From positions 1 to 43,589 of the forward strand of contig JACRNW010000017.1 in the NCBI GenBank assembly GCA_016214745.1: a DNA stretch of 43,589 nt. Reading direction: 5' to 3'. This DNA is from Candidatus Falkowiibacteriota bacterium (GTDB lineage: Bacteria > Patescibacteriota > Patescibacteriia > XYB2-FULL-38-15). Shown one piece after another: positions 16,393 through 25,230 of this stretch. The position numbers were made by a program, and so were the translations under genes. Below the pieces are notes generated by a model. The model was not told the origin of the DNA. It made no database searches and saw nothing but the letters and a program-made list of their open reading frames with translations. Position 1 is the stretch's first letter; each line of letters starts with the position of its first letter.

Positions 16393-18618
16393 ATGCGTAA
16401 AAATTATTTTTTAAAATTAATCCCGGCGACTGGAGTCTTTTTGGCTATTTTCTTTTTTTCCGCTAAACCGAGCATGGCTATTCAGTGCGAGTACATCCCA
16501 AAAGACAGCAGCCAACGCATTCTTTATTTTGAAGGAAGCGACGCGGACCACCGCCCTTGGCTTAGAGAAAAAAACGAAGAAGACTGCAGCAGCGCTTGCG
16601 CGATTTTAAATTTTTCCTGCCGGGGAGGCGGTCCTATAGCCCAAGACCCCGACGGTTGTGATGCAACTTACCTGAAGTGCGGCGAGGCGGAAACCCCAAC
16701 CTTAACCACCACTTGCAAATTCACTCCAAGAAAAAGCGACGGGTCTGCACTTTCCGGGGCGTGGGAAACATTAACTCCTTCAGAGAGCGAATGCCAAAAT
16801 CTTTGCAACACCGCGGGGCGAGCGCTCTGCTCGTCCTGGTGCGGCACAATCGGATCAGCCCTATGCTGTGATGAAGCGCAAACAACTTGTGAAGCCACAA
16901 CTAACGTCCCCTCTGCTCCGGCACCATACCAATTTGAATCCATCACGCCGCGCCTGGAAATTCCCCTGCCCACCCTGCCGAGTTTTTCTCAATTCACGGG
17001 TGTAACTCCTCAAGGTGAAACGCCAAACAGGTTTCTTTTAATTCCTTGGATTGGTGAGTACATCGCGGCGATTTATAAATATGCGATCGGTATAGTGGGG
17101 ATTTTGTCCGGAATTATGATTGTCGTCGGCGGACTTCTCTGGCTAACAGCCGGCGGGGCGGCAGACAGAGTTTCTACGGCAAAAAGTTTTATTGAAAGTT
17201 CATTAGTTGGTTTGGTTATTGCCCTGACTTCATATTTACTGCTTTACGCGATAAATCCAAAATTGACGGAATTTGAGGGATTGAGAATTAAATATGTTGA
17301 GCAAGTAGCGCCTGAAATGGAAGGCGAAGGCATGGAAGCAAGAGGCGAAATCACGTCAGGCGGCGCGGGATCAGCGCAAACTTTTAGAGCTATCAGCTGC
17401 GATGGATTGGCGGAAAGCGGCGAAGAATTTGACGCCTTTTTCACTTCCTATTACGTTCCTTCGCCTTACGGCAATCCATCTGGTTATACCGGCATTGCTT
17501 CAAATGAAAGTACTGGCGCTTCTTTAAACGATTCCATGAAAGATTTCTTTTGCGCTGTGGCAATGGAATGTTCTTGCCCCAATAGTGAAAAAGATAATTC
17601 TTACAAATGTTACGCAAGAAGCGGCGTGTTCGCCAAGGGAGGCGCCAGAAATGGTTGGTACCCGTGCAAAGAATTTTCTCGAGATACAAATTACTGCGGA
17701 ACAACAGATACCTTGCCGGACGGCCAGCTTCGCCATCGCCCCGGAGAAACAGTCGCGGCAGACTGCAATTGCACCTCTCACCGCTCGGGTGAATGTAAAA
17801 TTGAAGTGACTCTGCGCAACGGCAGCAAAAAAACATTACAAATTACCGATACCGGTTCCGGTATCCGCGGCCGACGATTTGATTATTTCACCACTCTCGA
17901 CGGAGAAAGATTGAGCGGCGTTTTTAAAGTAAAATTTTTGCCTGGCTGTGAACCGGCGGGAGAATACGGCGTCCCTCGCGGCAGCGCCTGCACTTTCGCG
18001 CCTCCCCCTCCGGGTCCTCTCGGTCCTCAACCGGCCGGCACGACAAGTACGCCCGGCGAAGGGAAAATTGCCGTCATCGGCGATTCTATCACGGCTGAAA
18101 CGCCAGGTTATCAAAATTATTTACGCGACCATTGCTCTGGCAAAACCTTGGAATTTTTTGCCTTAAGGGGCCAACAAACTTCTTGGATGCTAGATCAATT
18201 CAGGGATAACGTTAAAGGTAAAGGATTCAATGGCTTAATTATTCTGGGCGGAGTCAATGATTTTTCCAGCGGCAGAACTGCTGCTCAAGCTCAATCTAAT
18301 CTCAATACTCTTTACACGGAGGCTAAGGCTGATGGCATAAAAGTAACGGCTATCACGGTTCTGCCATGGAGTGGATATAGTAGCTGGACTTCCTCAAAAC
18401 AAACTCAAACTACAAATCTTAATAGCTGGATCCTCAGTTCTCCGGCCGATATTAAAGTTAATGCCTACGCCTCTTTTGGAGACGCAAGTGATCCAACAAA
18501 ACTAAAATGCGCATATGATGGCCGTGATGGAACTTGCGACGGAGATCACCTCCATCCTAATGCCGCTGGCGGTCGGGCTTTGGGAGATGCTATTGTTGGC
18601 GCCGGCGCCTGTAGATAA
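16393..18618 (+). CDS. Pilin-like membrane protein with 3D-type and SGNH hydrolase domains
   Basis: A 741-residue multidomain protein. A signal peptide (about 1-29) precedes a Cys-rich extracellular region (30-170, about 18 Cys). Two membrane helices follow (about 223-252 and 265-290, with GIVGILSGIMIVVGGLLWL), which resemble the TrbC/VirB2-like secretion pilin found in Patescibacteria. Residues about 345-520 look like a 3D (Asp-dependent, double-psi barrel) domain: FFTSYYVPSP at the start and ITDTGSGIRGRRFDYF at 484-499 with the conserved aspartates. A Pro-rich linker leads to an SGNH/GDSL hydrolase: GDSIT at 563, GGVND at 618, DHLHP at 718. 3D domains cut glycan strands in known cases, and SGNH enzymes can remove acetyl groups from peptidoglycan; that use here is inference. 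Confidence 0.8.
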   Translation: MRKNYFLKLIPATGVFLAIFFFSAKPSMAIQCEYIPKDSSQRILYFEGSDADHRPWLREKNEEDCSSACAILNFSCRGGGPIAQDPDGCDATYLKCGEAETPTLTTTCKFTPRKSDGSALSGAWETLTPSESECQNLCNTAGRALCSSWCGTIGSALCCDEAQTTCEATTNVPSAPAPYQFESITPRLEIPLPTLPSFSQFTGVTPQGETPNRFLLIPWIGEYIAAIYKYAIGIVGILSGIMIVVGGLLWLTAGGAADRVSTAKSFIESSLVGLVIALTSYLLLYAINPKLTEFEGLRIKYVEQVAPEMEGEGMEARGEITSGGAGSAQTFRAISCDGLAESGEEFDAFFTSYYVPSPYGNPSGYTGIASNESTGASLNDSMKDFFCAVAMECSCPNSEKDNSYKCYARSGVFAKGGARNGWYPCKEFSRDTNYCGTTDTLPDGQLRHRPGETVAADCNCTSHRSGECKIEVTLRNGSKKTLQITDTGSGIRGRRFDYFTTLDGERLSGVFKVKFLPGCEPAGEYGVPRGSACTFAPPPPGPLGPQPAGTTSTPGEGKIAVIGDSITAETPGYQNYLRDHCSGKTLEFFALRGQQTSWMLDQFRDNVKGKGFNGLIILGGVNDFSSGRTAAQAQSNLNTLYTEAKADGIKVTAITVLPWSGYSSWTSSKQTQTTNLNSWILSSPADIKVNAYASFGDASDPTKLKCAYDGRDGTCDGDHLHPNAAGGRALGDAIVGAGACR

Positions 18619-18633
18619 TTGTCTAAAATTACA

Positions 18634-20346
18634 ATGATGACAAGAAAAAATAATAGCCGACATTTTATCTTCGCGCTTCCGGTATTTTTAATACTTATAT
18701 TTTCATTTTTCTCCAAATCGTCTTTAGCAGTAACAACCAAGTGCGAATATATCCCAAAAGACAGCAGCCAGCGCATTCTTTATTTTGAAGGTACTGACGC
18801 CAATCACCGGCCGTGGACCAGAGAAATGGATGATGCCGAATGCAACGCTAAATGCAGTAGTGAATCGCCGACTGGTTTAAAATTCCAATGCGCTGTAAGC
18901 GGCAGCGTCCTTGGCGGCCTTATCCCCCAAAATCCGGAGGGCTGCGATGCGACTTATACAACCTGCGGCGAAGTTAGCTCTCCAACCTTAACAATCAAAT
19001 GTAAATTTACTCCGAAAAGAAGCGATGGAACAACGCTTGATGGGGCATGGGAAACTCTAACCACGTCAGAGAGCGAATGCCAAAGTCTTTGCGACGGCGC
19101 CGCGGGGCGAGGACTTTGTTCATCCTGGTGCGGCACAATCGGATCAGCCCTATGCTGTGACGAAACACAGACAACTTGTGAAAAAACAAATAATGCTCCA
19201 CCTGCCCCGGAAACATACCAATTTGAATCTGTCACGCCAACACTTGAAACTCCCCTACCTACTTTTTCTGGTTTTATGGATGTCGTTCTTCAGGGAGAGG
19301 CGCCAAATCGTTATATTTTAATCCCCTGGCTTGGACAATACATTGCCGCGATTTACAAATATGCGATCGGCATTGTCGGGATTTTGTCCGGAATTATGAT
19401 TATCGTCGGCGGACTTCTCTGGTTAACAGCCGGCGGGGCGGCAGACAGAGTTTCTACGGCAAAAAGTTTTATTGAAAGTTCTCTGGTTGGTTTAGTTATT
19501 GCCCTGACTTCATTTTTGTTGCTTTACGCGATAAATCCAAAATTAACGGAATTTGATTCGCTGAAGGTAAAATATGTTGAGCGCGTAGATCCTTTTATCG
19601 CTGGTTTAAGTACAACAACAACTGATACAAGAGATCTAGCGGGAGATGGCGGGTCGACGGAGCCAACTCCATCATTTACAGAATGCCCCATTTCTCTACC
19701 CGAGTCTTCCGACGAGAATTGGACGACTAATCCCCGCACAAAAGAATTTCTAGATAAAATAGGAACTGTCGTCACGGGATCAACACCAAGGGAAAAAGTA
19801 ATACAAATAGCGGAAGCGGCCGCAAAATGCGGAGTCACCCTTGGCAGTTGCGGGAAGACTAGTGAAAATATCAACAACCTGGCTGGAGTCGGAGGCGGCA
19901 TGAGTAGAGGACGATCAATTCACGAAATTTCCGTAACACAGAGGAAATATCTTTGCACTCTAAACTGCGGAGCTCGTGTTGATGTAAGTCACCCTTGCGA
20001 CCCCGTGCATAAAGAAGGTCGGGAAGACATCCCGTGCCTCCAAGATGCAAGAAATCTCCCCGCCTCTTCCAAAAAAACAGACGTCTATAATAAATTGAAA
20101 AGTGAAATATCAAATTGGCCTGATTCATGGGCAGATGATTTAGAACCCGGTGACTCATTTGTAGTTTTTAACGGTAATAGCGATCCCCCCGGTAATCATA
20201 CGGCGATCTTTATGGGCTGGGCGTCCGAGGGGAGAGCTAAAGTAATACAGGGTGCATATGGGAGGCTCGTTAACGAAAACACTATATGTATTAAAAGCAA
20301 CTGCCCTACTCCTTCGCCCCTTGTAATAATTTTTAAGCCTCAATAA
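18634..20346 (+). CDS. Pilin-like membrane protein with C-terminal CHAP/NlpC-like domain
   Basis: Paralogue of the preceding gene. Its signal peptide, Cys-rich region and paired helices (GIVGILSGIMIIVGGLLWL, then AKSFIESSLVGLVIALTSFL) match closely, and parts are nearly identical at DNA level. The C-terminal third differs: residues about 350-575 (numbered from the TTG at 18619) include AAKCGVTLGSCGKTSENIN (candidate nucleophile Cys 404 or 411) and EPGDSFVVFNG, GNHTAIFMGW (His 527) and KVIQGAYG, a layout like papain-fold CHAP or NlpC/P60 peptidases. The frame opens at a TTG immediately after the previous stop; I prefer the ATG at 18634, since neither has a good Shine-Dalgarno sequence. Amidase activity is inferred. 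Confidence 0.72.
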   Translation: MMTRKNNSRHFIFALPVFLILIFSFFSKSSLAVTTKCEYIPKDSSQRILYFEGTDANHRPWTREMDDAECNAKCSSESPTGLKFQCAVSGSVLGGLIPQNPEGCDATYTTCGEVSSPTLTIKCKFTPKRSDGTTLDGAWETLTTSESECQSLCDGAAGRGLCSSWCGTIGSALCCDETQTTCEKTNNAPPAPETYQFESVTPTLETPLPTFSGFMDVVLQGEAPNRYILIPWLGQYIAAIYKYAIGIVGILSGIMIIVGGLLWLTAGGAADRVSTAKSFIESSLVGLVIALTSFLLLYAINPKLTEFDSLKVKYVERVDPFIAGLSTTTTDTRDLAGDGGSTEPTPSFTECPISLPESSDENWTTNPRTKEFLDKIGTVVTGSTPREKVIQIAEAAAKCGVTLGSCGKTSENINNLAGVGGGMSRGRSIHEISVTQRKYLCTLNCGARVDVSHPCDPVHKEGREDIPCLQDARNLPASSKKTDVYNKLKSEISNWPDSWADDLEPGDSFVVFNGNSDPPGNHTAIFMGWASEGRAKVIQGAYGRLVNENTICIKSNCPTPSPLVIIFKPQ

Positions 20347-20349
20347 ATA

Positions 20350-21732
20350 ATGCTAACGACACAAATAATTTTTGAATGCTCAAAATGCGGAGCTCAGACC
20401 TCAAAGTGGGCTGGGCGGTGTTTGGAATGCGGCGCGTGGGGAACGTTGGGGGAAGTAATAAAATCAGAAAGCCAAAAAATAAAAGAATTTGAAAAAATGC
20501 CAACGGGAAAAATAATAAATTTTAATGAAATTACGAGCAAAGACTTCGCGCGAATTAAAACCGGTATTGGCGAACTGGACCAGGTTTTGGGCGGCGGAAT
20601 TGTCCCCGGATCTCTTGTGCTTTTGGGCGGCGAGCCGGGAATCGGCAAGTCAACGCTCGTGGCGCAAATGGCCGCGGCGGCGAAAAATGGAAATACTCTT
20701 TATGTTTCGGGCGAAGAATCGGCTGAACAAATAAAAATGCGGCTGGACCGGCTGGCGTTAAAAACTAATTCACTCCAATTTTTGGGTGAAACAAACATTG
20801 ATATAATTTGTTCAACGATTGAAAAAATAAAACCGGCCCTCGCCATTATTGATTCTATCCAAACTATGGCTACGGCTGGTTTACCCTCGGAAGCCGGAAG
20901 TGTAAATCAAGTCCGTGCCTGCACCGTAAAACTTCTTGAAGTCGCCAAAAAAAATAATATTCCAATTTTTATTATTGGCCATGTGACAAAAGAAGGCCAA
21001 GTCGCCGGACCGAAAACTTTAGAACATTTAGTTGATACTGTTTTATATCTTGAAGGTGATCGCTTTCACGCCTATCGCCTCTTGCGCACCGTAAAAAATC
21101 GTTTTGGCGGAACTGATGAAGTGGGAATTTTTGAAATGCAGTCGGGCGGTCTCATTGAAGTTAAAAATCCTTCGGCGATTTTTCTTGAAGAACGCGCCGA
21201 AGATATTGCCGGTTCGGCCACAACTTGCGTCGTCGAAGGCTCGCGGCCGTTACTCGTTGAGATTCAGTCGCTTGTTTCCCGCACTTATTTTGGTTATCCC
21301 CAGCGCCGTTCAGCCGGTTTTGATTTGAATCGGCTCCAATTACTTCTCGCGGTTTTGGGAAAAAGAGCCGGCATAAACCTGGGAACGCACGACGTTCATC
21401 TAAACGTAGCCGGCGGTTATAAAATCCAAGAGCCGGCTTGCGATCTGGCAGTAATTTTGGCCGTTGCTTCCGCCTTTAAAAATAAATCTCTACCGCGCGA
21501 TTTAATTATTTTGGGCGAAGTCGGACTGGGCGGCGAAGTGCGCGCTACCGGGCAGCTTGAAAAAAGAATGAATGAAGCGGAAAAAATGGGATTTAAAGAA
21601 ATTTTAGCGCCAAACTTTAAACAACCAGCTAAGGGTCAAATAAAAATTACTAAAATAAAAAATATCGCCGAAGCGATAAAATATCTTCATCTTGAAGGAA
21701 AAAATACCGAAGAAAAAAATGAGGAAAATTAA
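20350..21732 (+). CDS. radA: DNA repair protein RadA
   Basis: RecA-related ATPase that helps branch migration in recombination. At 460 residues it has an N-terminal zinc finger (CSKCG and CLECGAWGTL, residues 10-29), the Walker A GGEPGIGKST (about 93-102), the IDSIQTM Walker B region, the RadA-specific KNRFGGTDEVG (about 254) and a C-terminal Lon-protease-like domain (about 285-445) with RSAGFDLNRLQLLLAVLGKR. All family marks are intact. It starts three bases after the stop of the pilin-like gene, so it is probably read from the same transcript, although no shared function is evident. Confidence 0.97.
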   Translation: MLTTQIIFECSKCGAQTSKWAGRCLECGAWGTLGEVIKSESQKIKEFEKMPTGKIINFNEITSKDFARIKTGIGELDQVLGGGIVPGSLVLLGGEPGIGKSTLVAQMAAAAKNGNTLYVSGEESAEQIKMRLDRLALKTNSLQFLGETNIDIICSTIEKIKPALAIIDSIQTMATAGLPSEAGSVNQVRACTVKLLEVAKKNNIPIFIIGHVTKEGQVAGPKTLEHLVDTVLYLEGDRFHAYRLLRTVKNRFGGTDEVGIFEMQSGGLIEVKNPSAIFLEERAEDIAGSATTCVVEGSRPLLVEIQSLVSRTYFGYPQRRSAGFDLNRLQLLLAVLGKRAGINLGTHDVHLNVAGGYKIQEPACDLAVILAVASAFKNKSLPRDLIILGEVGLGGEVRATGQLEKRMNEAEKMGFKEILAPNFKQPAKGQIKITKIKNIAEAIKYLHLEGKNTEEKNEEN

Positions 21733-22312
21733 AAAAAATTTTTATAATAGAAAAACATTAAAAGTTGCCCAGGAAATCCTGGGTAAATTTTTAGTCAGAA
21801 AAATTGGCAATAAAATAATTGCCGGAAAAATCGTGGAAACCGAAGGTTATGTTGGGCTGAACGACTTAGCTTCGCACGCTTCCCGCGGGAAAACGGCCCG
21901 CACAGCGCCGATGTTTGGTCCGCCAGGACATGCTTACGTCTATTTGGTTTACGGGCTAAATTATTGTTTTAATATTGTTACCGAGAAAAAAAATTATCCG
22001 GCCGCCGTGCTAATTCGCGCCATTGAACCGACTCAAGGCATTAATTTAATGCGCCGTTTTCGCAACGCGCCAAAGGATGAAAAAAATATCACAAATGGCC
22101 CGGGCAAACTATGCCAAGCATTAAAAATTGATAAAAAATTAAATAATATTGATCTCGCAAACGGAACCCTATGGCTTGAAGACCGCGACATTAAAATAAA
22201 ACCGTCTGATATCATCAAAGCCAAAAGAATTGGCGTGGACTACGCCGGTAAATACAAAAATAAACCCTGGAGATTTTATCTCAAGGGTAATCAATTTGTG
22301 TCTAAAAAATAG
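21719..22312 (+). CDS. mpg: 3-methyladenine DNA glycosylase (AAG/MPG family)
   Basis: Removes alkylated purines to start base-excision repair. The family core is intact: KIVETEGYVGLNDLASHASRG (catalytic Glu in VETEGY), RTAPMFGPPGHAYVYLVYGL and NGPGKLCQALKI. From the ATG at 21719 it has 198 residues, normal for bacterial members. The frame is open back to a TTG at 21692, but those nine lysine-rich residues add nothing to the fold. The start overlaps the end of radA by 14 bases, so translation is probably coupled. It converges with recG, leaving only 12 bases between the two stops, and no terminator is seen there. Confidence 0.93.
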   Translation: MRKIKKNFYNRKTLKVAQEILGKFLVRKIGNKIIAGKIVETEGYVGLNDLASHASRGKTARTAPMFGPPGHAYVYLVYGLNYCFNIVTEKKNYPAAVLIRAIEPTQGINLMRRFRNAPKDEKNITNGPGKLCQALKIDKKLNNIDLANGTLWLEDRDIKIKPSDIIKAKRIGVDYAGKYKNKPWRFYLKGNQFVSKK

Positions 22313-22324
22313 CGCTGCGTCGCG

Positions 22325-24430
22325 TCACTCCAGGTGCACTTCTTTTTCAAAATCATCTAATTTTTCTAAAAGATATGGAAGATCCGATAATTCCGGATCT
22401 TTTTTTATCAGTTGCTCGGCCGCTTCTTTGGCTTGTTTGATTATATCGTAATCAGCAAGGGTGGCGATGCGCAAATCCGGCATGCCAGACTGGCGCACTC
22501 CCCAAACTTCCCCCGGACCTCGAAATTCTAAATCTTTTTCCGCTAAAGAAAAACCATCATTGCAAGTCGTCATCACAACTAATCTTTTAGCCGCCTCTTC
22601 GTTTTCGCTTTCAGAAAACAAAAAGCAATAAGACTGAAAAATCGACCTACCCACTCTCCCCCGAAACTGATGAAGCTGAGCCAGACCAAACCGTTCTGCT
22701 CCTTCAATCATCATAATCGTCGCGTTTGGAACATCCACGCCCACTTCAACCACGGACGTGGAAACTAAAATGTTTATTTTATTCTCCAAAAAATCTTTCA
22801 TCACTTTTTCTTTATCTTCCGATTTCATTTTACCGTGCAACAGGCCAATTTTTAATGCCGGAAAAATTTCTTGGCTTAACCTTTTATATTCTTCCTTAGC
22901 TGATTTTACGCCCAGTTTATCCGACAGATCTATCAGAGGACAAATCACAAAAGCTTGCCGGCCATTTTTTATTTCTTTCGCGATAAAATCATAAGCTTTT
23001 GACCTATTCTCCGGGGCAACAACTTTGGTCAAAATCTTTTTTCGCCCCACGGGCATCTCTTTTATAACCGACAAATCAAGATCGCTAAAAAATACAAGAG
23101 ACATTGTTCTCGGAATCGGCGTGGCGGTCATAGACAGAAAATGAGGCATTTCCCCATCGCCCTTTAGAGCCTGCCTCTGTTTTACGCCAAAGCGATGTTG
23201 TTCATCAACAATTGCCAGACCAATATTCTCAATTTTAATTTTTTCTTGAATCAGGGCGTGCGTGCCAATAATAAGATCAATTTTTCCCTCATTAGCTTGC
23301 TTAAGAAAACCAGATTTACTCATCTTGCAATCATCAATATCCTCACGATCATTAAGATCCTTAAGATCTTTAGGATCTTTTACCATTACATTGGTTCTGG
23401 TTAATAAACCGACTACAATTGGAAAATCATTAAACAACCCGCGTAATGTTTCATAATGTTGGCGAGCTAAAATTTCCGTTGGGGCCATAAAAACCGAGCG
23501 ATAACCATTTGAAAAAACATTCAGAGCGGCGATGGCCGCCACAACAGTTTTACCTGATCCAACATCGCCCTCAAGAAGCCGATTCATCGGTTTTCCGGAA
23601 GCCATATCTTTCAAAATTTCCCAGGCGGCCTGGCGCTGACCATCGGTTAATTTAAACGGCAGGGCGCCGGTAAATTTTTTGGTTTCCGCCTCGCGGAAAG
23701 TAATGGCCGGCGCGGTACTTTTTTGTAAATTGGCTTTAAGCAATAAATTATGAATTTGGATTAAAAACAATTCATCAAATTTAAGCCTATGTCTGGCCTC
23801 TTTTAGCACCGACACGCTATCCGGAAAATGAATTTGTTTTAGGGCTTGGCTTAAATTAACTAAATTAAAATCTTTTTTAATCTCCGGGGGCATCCAATCT
23901 CGCACCCGAGCAGCAAGCGGCGCGACTAATTTAACTAAAAATCTTATTTGTTTTGTAGTTAGACTTTCCGTGGTTCGATAAACCGGGACAATTCTTGCGG
24001 TGTGAGTCGCTTCCTCGCCTTTTCGTATTTTTTCGTAAGACGGCGAAGTCAGATGTATTCCGAAACGATCAAAATCTACCCGGCCCGATAAAAAAATCTC
24101 ATCGCCAACTTTTAAAACCTTCGTTAAAAACGGCTGGTTAAACCAGACAACTTTTATTGAACCTGATTTGTCGGAAACTAACGCTTCAGTGATATTTTTT
24201 CTTTTATGAAAACTCCGCGTATTTTTAATCAATTCTACTCTGCCGCGGCAAGTCCCCGCCGATCCATAAGTCAACTGGCTGATCGGCAAAATTTTACTCC
24301 AATCTTCATATCTGAAGGGAAAATAAAAAAGAAGGTCTTCGGCAGTTCGGAGACCTAAATTTTGTAATTTTTTAGCTGTCGCCTTTCCAACCCGAAGCAG
24401 ATTTTCCGCCGGCATTTCCAAGGTAATCAT
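22325..24430 (-). CDS. recG: ATP-dependent DNA helicase RecG
   Basis: Helicase that regresses stalled forks and moves Holliday junctions. At 701 residues it has an N-terminal wedge/OB domain (about 50-150), then a superfamily 2 motor: LEGDVGSGKTVVA (Walker A), APTEILARQHYETL, VDEQHRFGVKQRQAL (DEQH box), LSMTATPIPRTMSL, VSTSVVEVGVDVPNATIM and QLHQFRGRVGR, then LEFRGPGEVWGVRQSG. The start fits the family. Residues about 350-366 contain an acidic/lysine repeat (KDPKDLKDLNDREDIDD) not expected in RecG and matching the AGGAT/ATCCT intergenic word family (see repeat). tRNA-Arg lies 34 bases upstream on the same strand. Confidence 0.96.
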   Translation of the reverse strand: MITLEMPAENLLRVGKATAKKLQNLGLRTAEDLLFYFPFRYEDWSKILPISQLTYGSAGTCRGRVELIKNTRSFHKRKNITEALVSDKSGSIKVVWFNQPFLTKVLKVGDEIFLSGRVDFDRFGIHLTSPSYEKIRKGEEATHTARIVPVYRTTESLTTKQIRFLVKLVAPLAARVRDWMPPEIKKDFNLVNLSQALKQIHFPDSVSVLKEARHRLKFDELFLIQIHNLLLKANLQKSTAPAITFREAETKKFTGALPFKLTDGQRQAAWEILKDMASGKPMNRLLEGDVGSGKTVVAAIAALNVFSNGYRSVFMAPTEILARQHYETLRGLFNDFPIVVGLLTRTNVMVKDPKDLKDLNDREDIDDCKMSKSGFLKQANEGKIDLIIGTHALIQEKIKIENIGLAIVDEQHRFGVKQRQALKGDGEMPHFLSMTATPIPRTMSLVFFSDLDLSVIKEMPVGRKKILTKVVAPENRSKAYDFIAKEIKNGRQAFVICPLIDLSDKLGVKSAKEEYKRLSQEIFPALKIGLLHGKMKSEDKEKVMKDFLENKINILVSTSVVEVGVDVPNATIMMIEGAERFGLAQLHQFRGRVGRSIFQSYCFLFSESENEEAAKRLVVMTTCNDGFSLAEKDLEFRGPGEVWGVRQSGMPDLRIATLADYDIIKQAKEAAEQLIKKDPELSDLPYLLEKLDDFEKEVHLE
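23331..23382. repeat. Intergenic-type short-word repeat inside recG
   Basis: Degenerate words (GATCATTAAGATCC, TTAAGATCTTTAGGATC) lie in frame in recG. They belong to the same word family as the spacers at 9896-9984 and 30060-30170. The encoded stretch falls between the conserved segment after LLTRTN and IDLIIGTHALIQ, a surface-loop position. Confidence 0.65.
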
Positions 24431-24464
24431 TATTTGATAATTCTTTTAATTCAGATTAATTCTC

Positions 24465-24536
24465 TGCGCCCGCGAGGAATCGAACCTCGATCACAAGCTC
24501 CGCAAGCTCGTACTCTATCCGTTGAGCTACGGGCGC
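24465..24536 (-). tRNA. tRNA-Arg (anticodon GCG)
   Basis: I folded the 72 bases by hand. Acceptor GCGCCCG/CGGGCGC, D-stem GCTC/GAGT, anticodon stem CGAGC/GCTTG with loop TTGCGGA, T-stem CGAGG/CCTCG with loop TTCGATT, discriminator A, no encoded CCA. All stems pair (one G-T in the D-stem and one in the anticodon stem). A20 in the D-loop fits arginine identity. Anticodon GCG reads CGC and CGU; bacteria normally use ACG (inosine) for these codons. Confidence 0.93.
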
Positions 24537-24610
24537 AAAGAAACAGTCTGAATTTAAAAATTACCTTTCTTTATTTAAACAAAAAAATGATTTTTTGTCC
24601 AATTAAAGAA

Positions 24611-24627
24611 CGAGCCGCTCGGGCTCG
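24611..24627 (-). terminator. Weak hairpin terminator candidate
   Basis: CGAGCC, a five-base loop and GGCTCG form a 6-pair hairpin 22 bases after the stop of the 24649-25143 gene (minus strand). The following minus-strand bases (TTCTTTAATT) are only partly T-rich, so termination would be weak and read-through to tRNA-Arg is possible. Confidence 0.35.
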
Positions 24628-24648
24628 CCTTTTAAATTTATCAAAAAA

Positions 24649-25143
24649 CTAAATTTTTAAAAATCTTTCGTACTCTTCCGATAGTGGCTCCCTTTCTTCT
24701 TCTAAATCTTCAACTAAGTATTTTAAAAGGACTTCTCTCACTTTGAGCGGATTTTGTTTCAAAAGAGGAATAGAAACTCTGGAACGAAGACCTTTTAAAT
24801 TAAAGTACAGACTTTTTACTTCCGGCGGCTCATAAATTATGTAAAAACGATCAATCTCTTTCCAGCCGTAAAATTTTCTTCCCACGCCAATCCCCTTTTC
24901 TAAAATATTAAAATCAATCTCTATCGGCTCTTCTTTCGCACGAATAAAAATAATTACTGCCGCTAAAACTAAAATAACCGCGAAAAGAAAATCAAGAGTA
25001 TAAATGGCATACAATAAAAGCAGAGCAAAAACTACTCCGGCCCAAAGATACCAATGACGGCCCCTCTCGTGTTTCGTATATTCGGGAATTTTCCATCCGG
25101 ATAATAATTTTCCGCGTTCCTCATTTTTTGCTTCTTCTGCCAT
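24649..25143 (-). CDS. Two-helix membrane protein of unknown function
   Basis: A 164-residue protein. A charged N-terminus (about 1-28) precedes two adjacent hydrophobic helices (about 30-48 and 50-67, HWYLWAGVVFALLLLYAIY then FLFAVILVLAAVIIFI). The C-terminal half looks like a small soluble PH-like or DUF5673-like beta domain with EIDRFYIIYEPPEVKSLYF, then an acidic helix. Proteins of this size and layout are common in Patescibacteria, but I know no function. It has its own promoter at 25176-25203 and lies upstream of tRNA-Arg and recG on the same strand. Confidence 0.78.
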   Translation of the reverse strand: MAEEAKNEERGKLLSGWKIPEYTKHERGRHWYLWAGVVFALLLLYAIYTLDFLFAVILVLAAVIIFIRAKEEPIEIDFNILEKGIGVGRKFYGWKEIDRFYIIYEPPEVKSLYFNLKGLRSRVSIPLLKQNPLKVREVLLKYLVEDLEEEREPLSEEYERFLKI

Positions 25144-25175
25144 AATTTTATCTTATTTATTACCCTACATTTATA

Positions 25176-25203
25176 ATTATACTCTCAAAACGCTTATCGT
25201 CAA
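25176..25203 (-). promoter_or_regulatory. Sigma70-type promoter for the 24649-25143 gene
   Basis: On the minus strand TTGACG (25198-25203), a 16-base spacer and a perfect TATAAT (25176-25181), about 33 bases before the start codon. Confidence 0.7.
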
Positions 25204-25230
25204 GTTTACGAATTGAGTATATTTTTTAAT

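Noticed and set aside
22312-22325. Terminator between the glycosylase and recG genes
   Set aside because: Only 12 bases separate the stops and no stem with a T-run is present.
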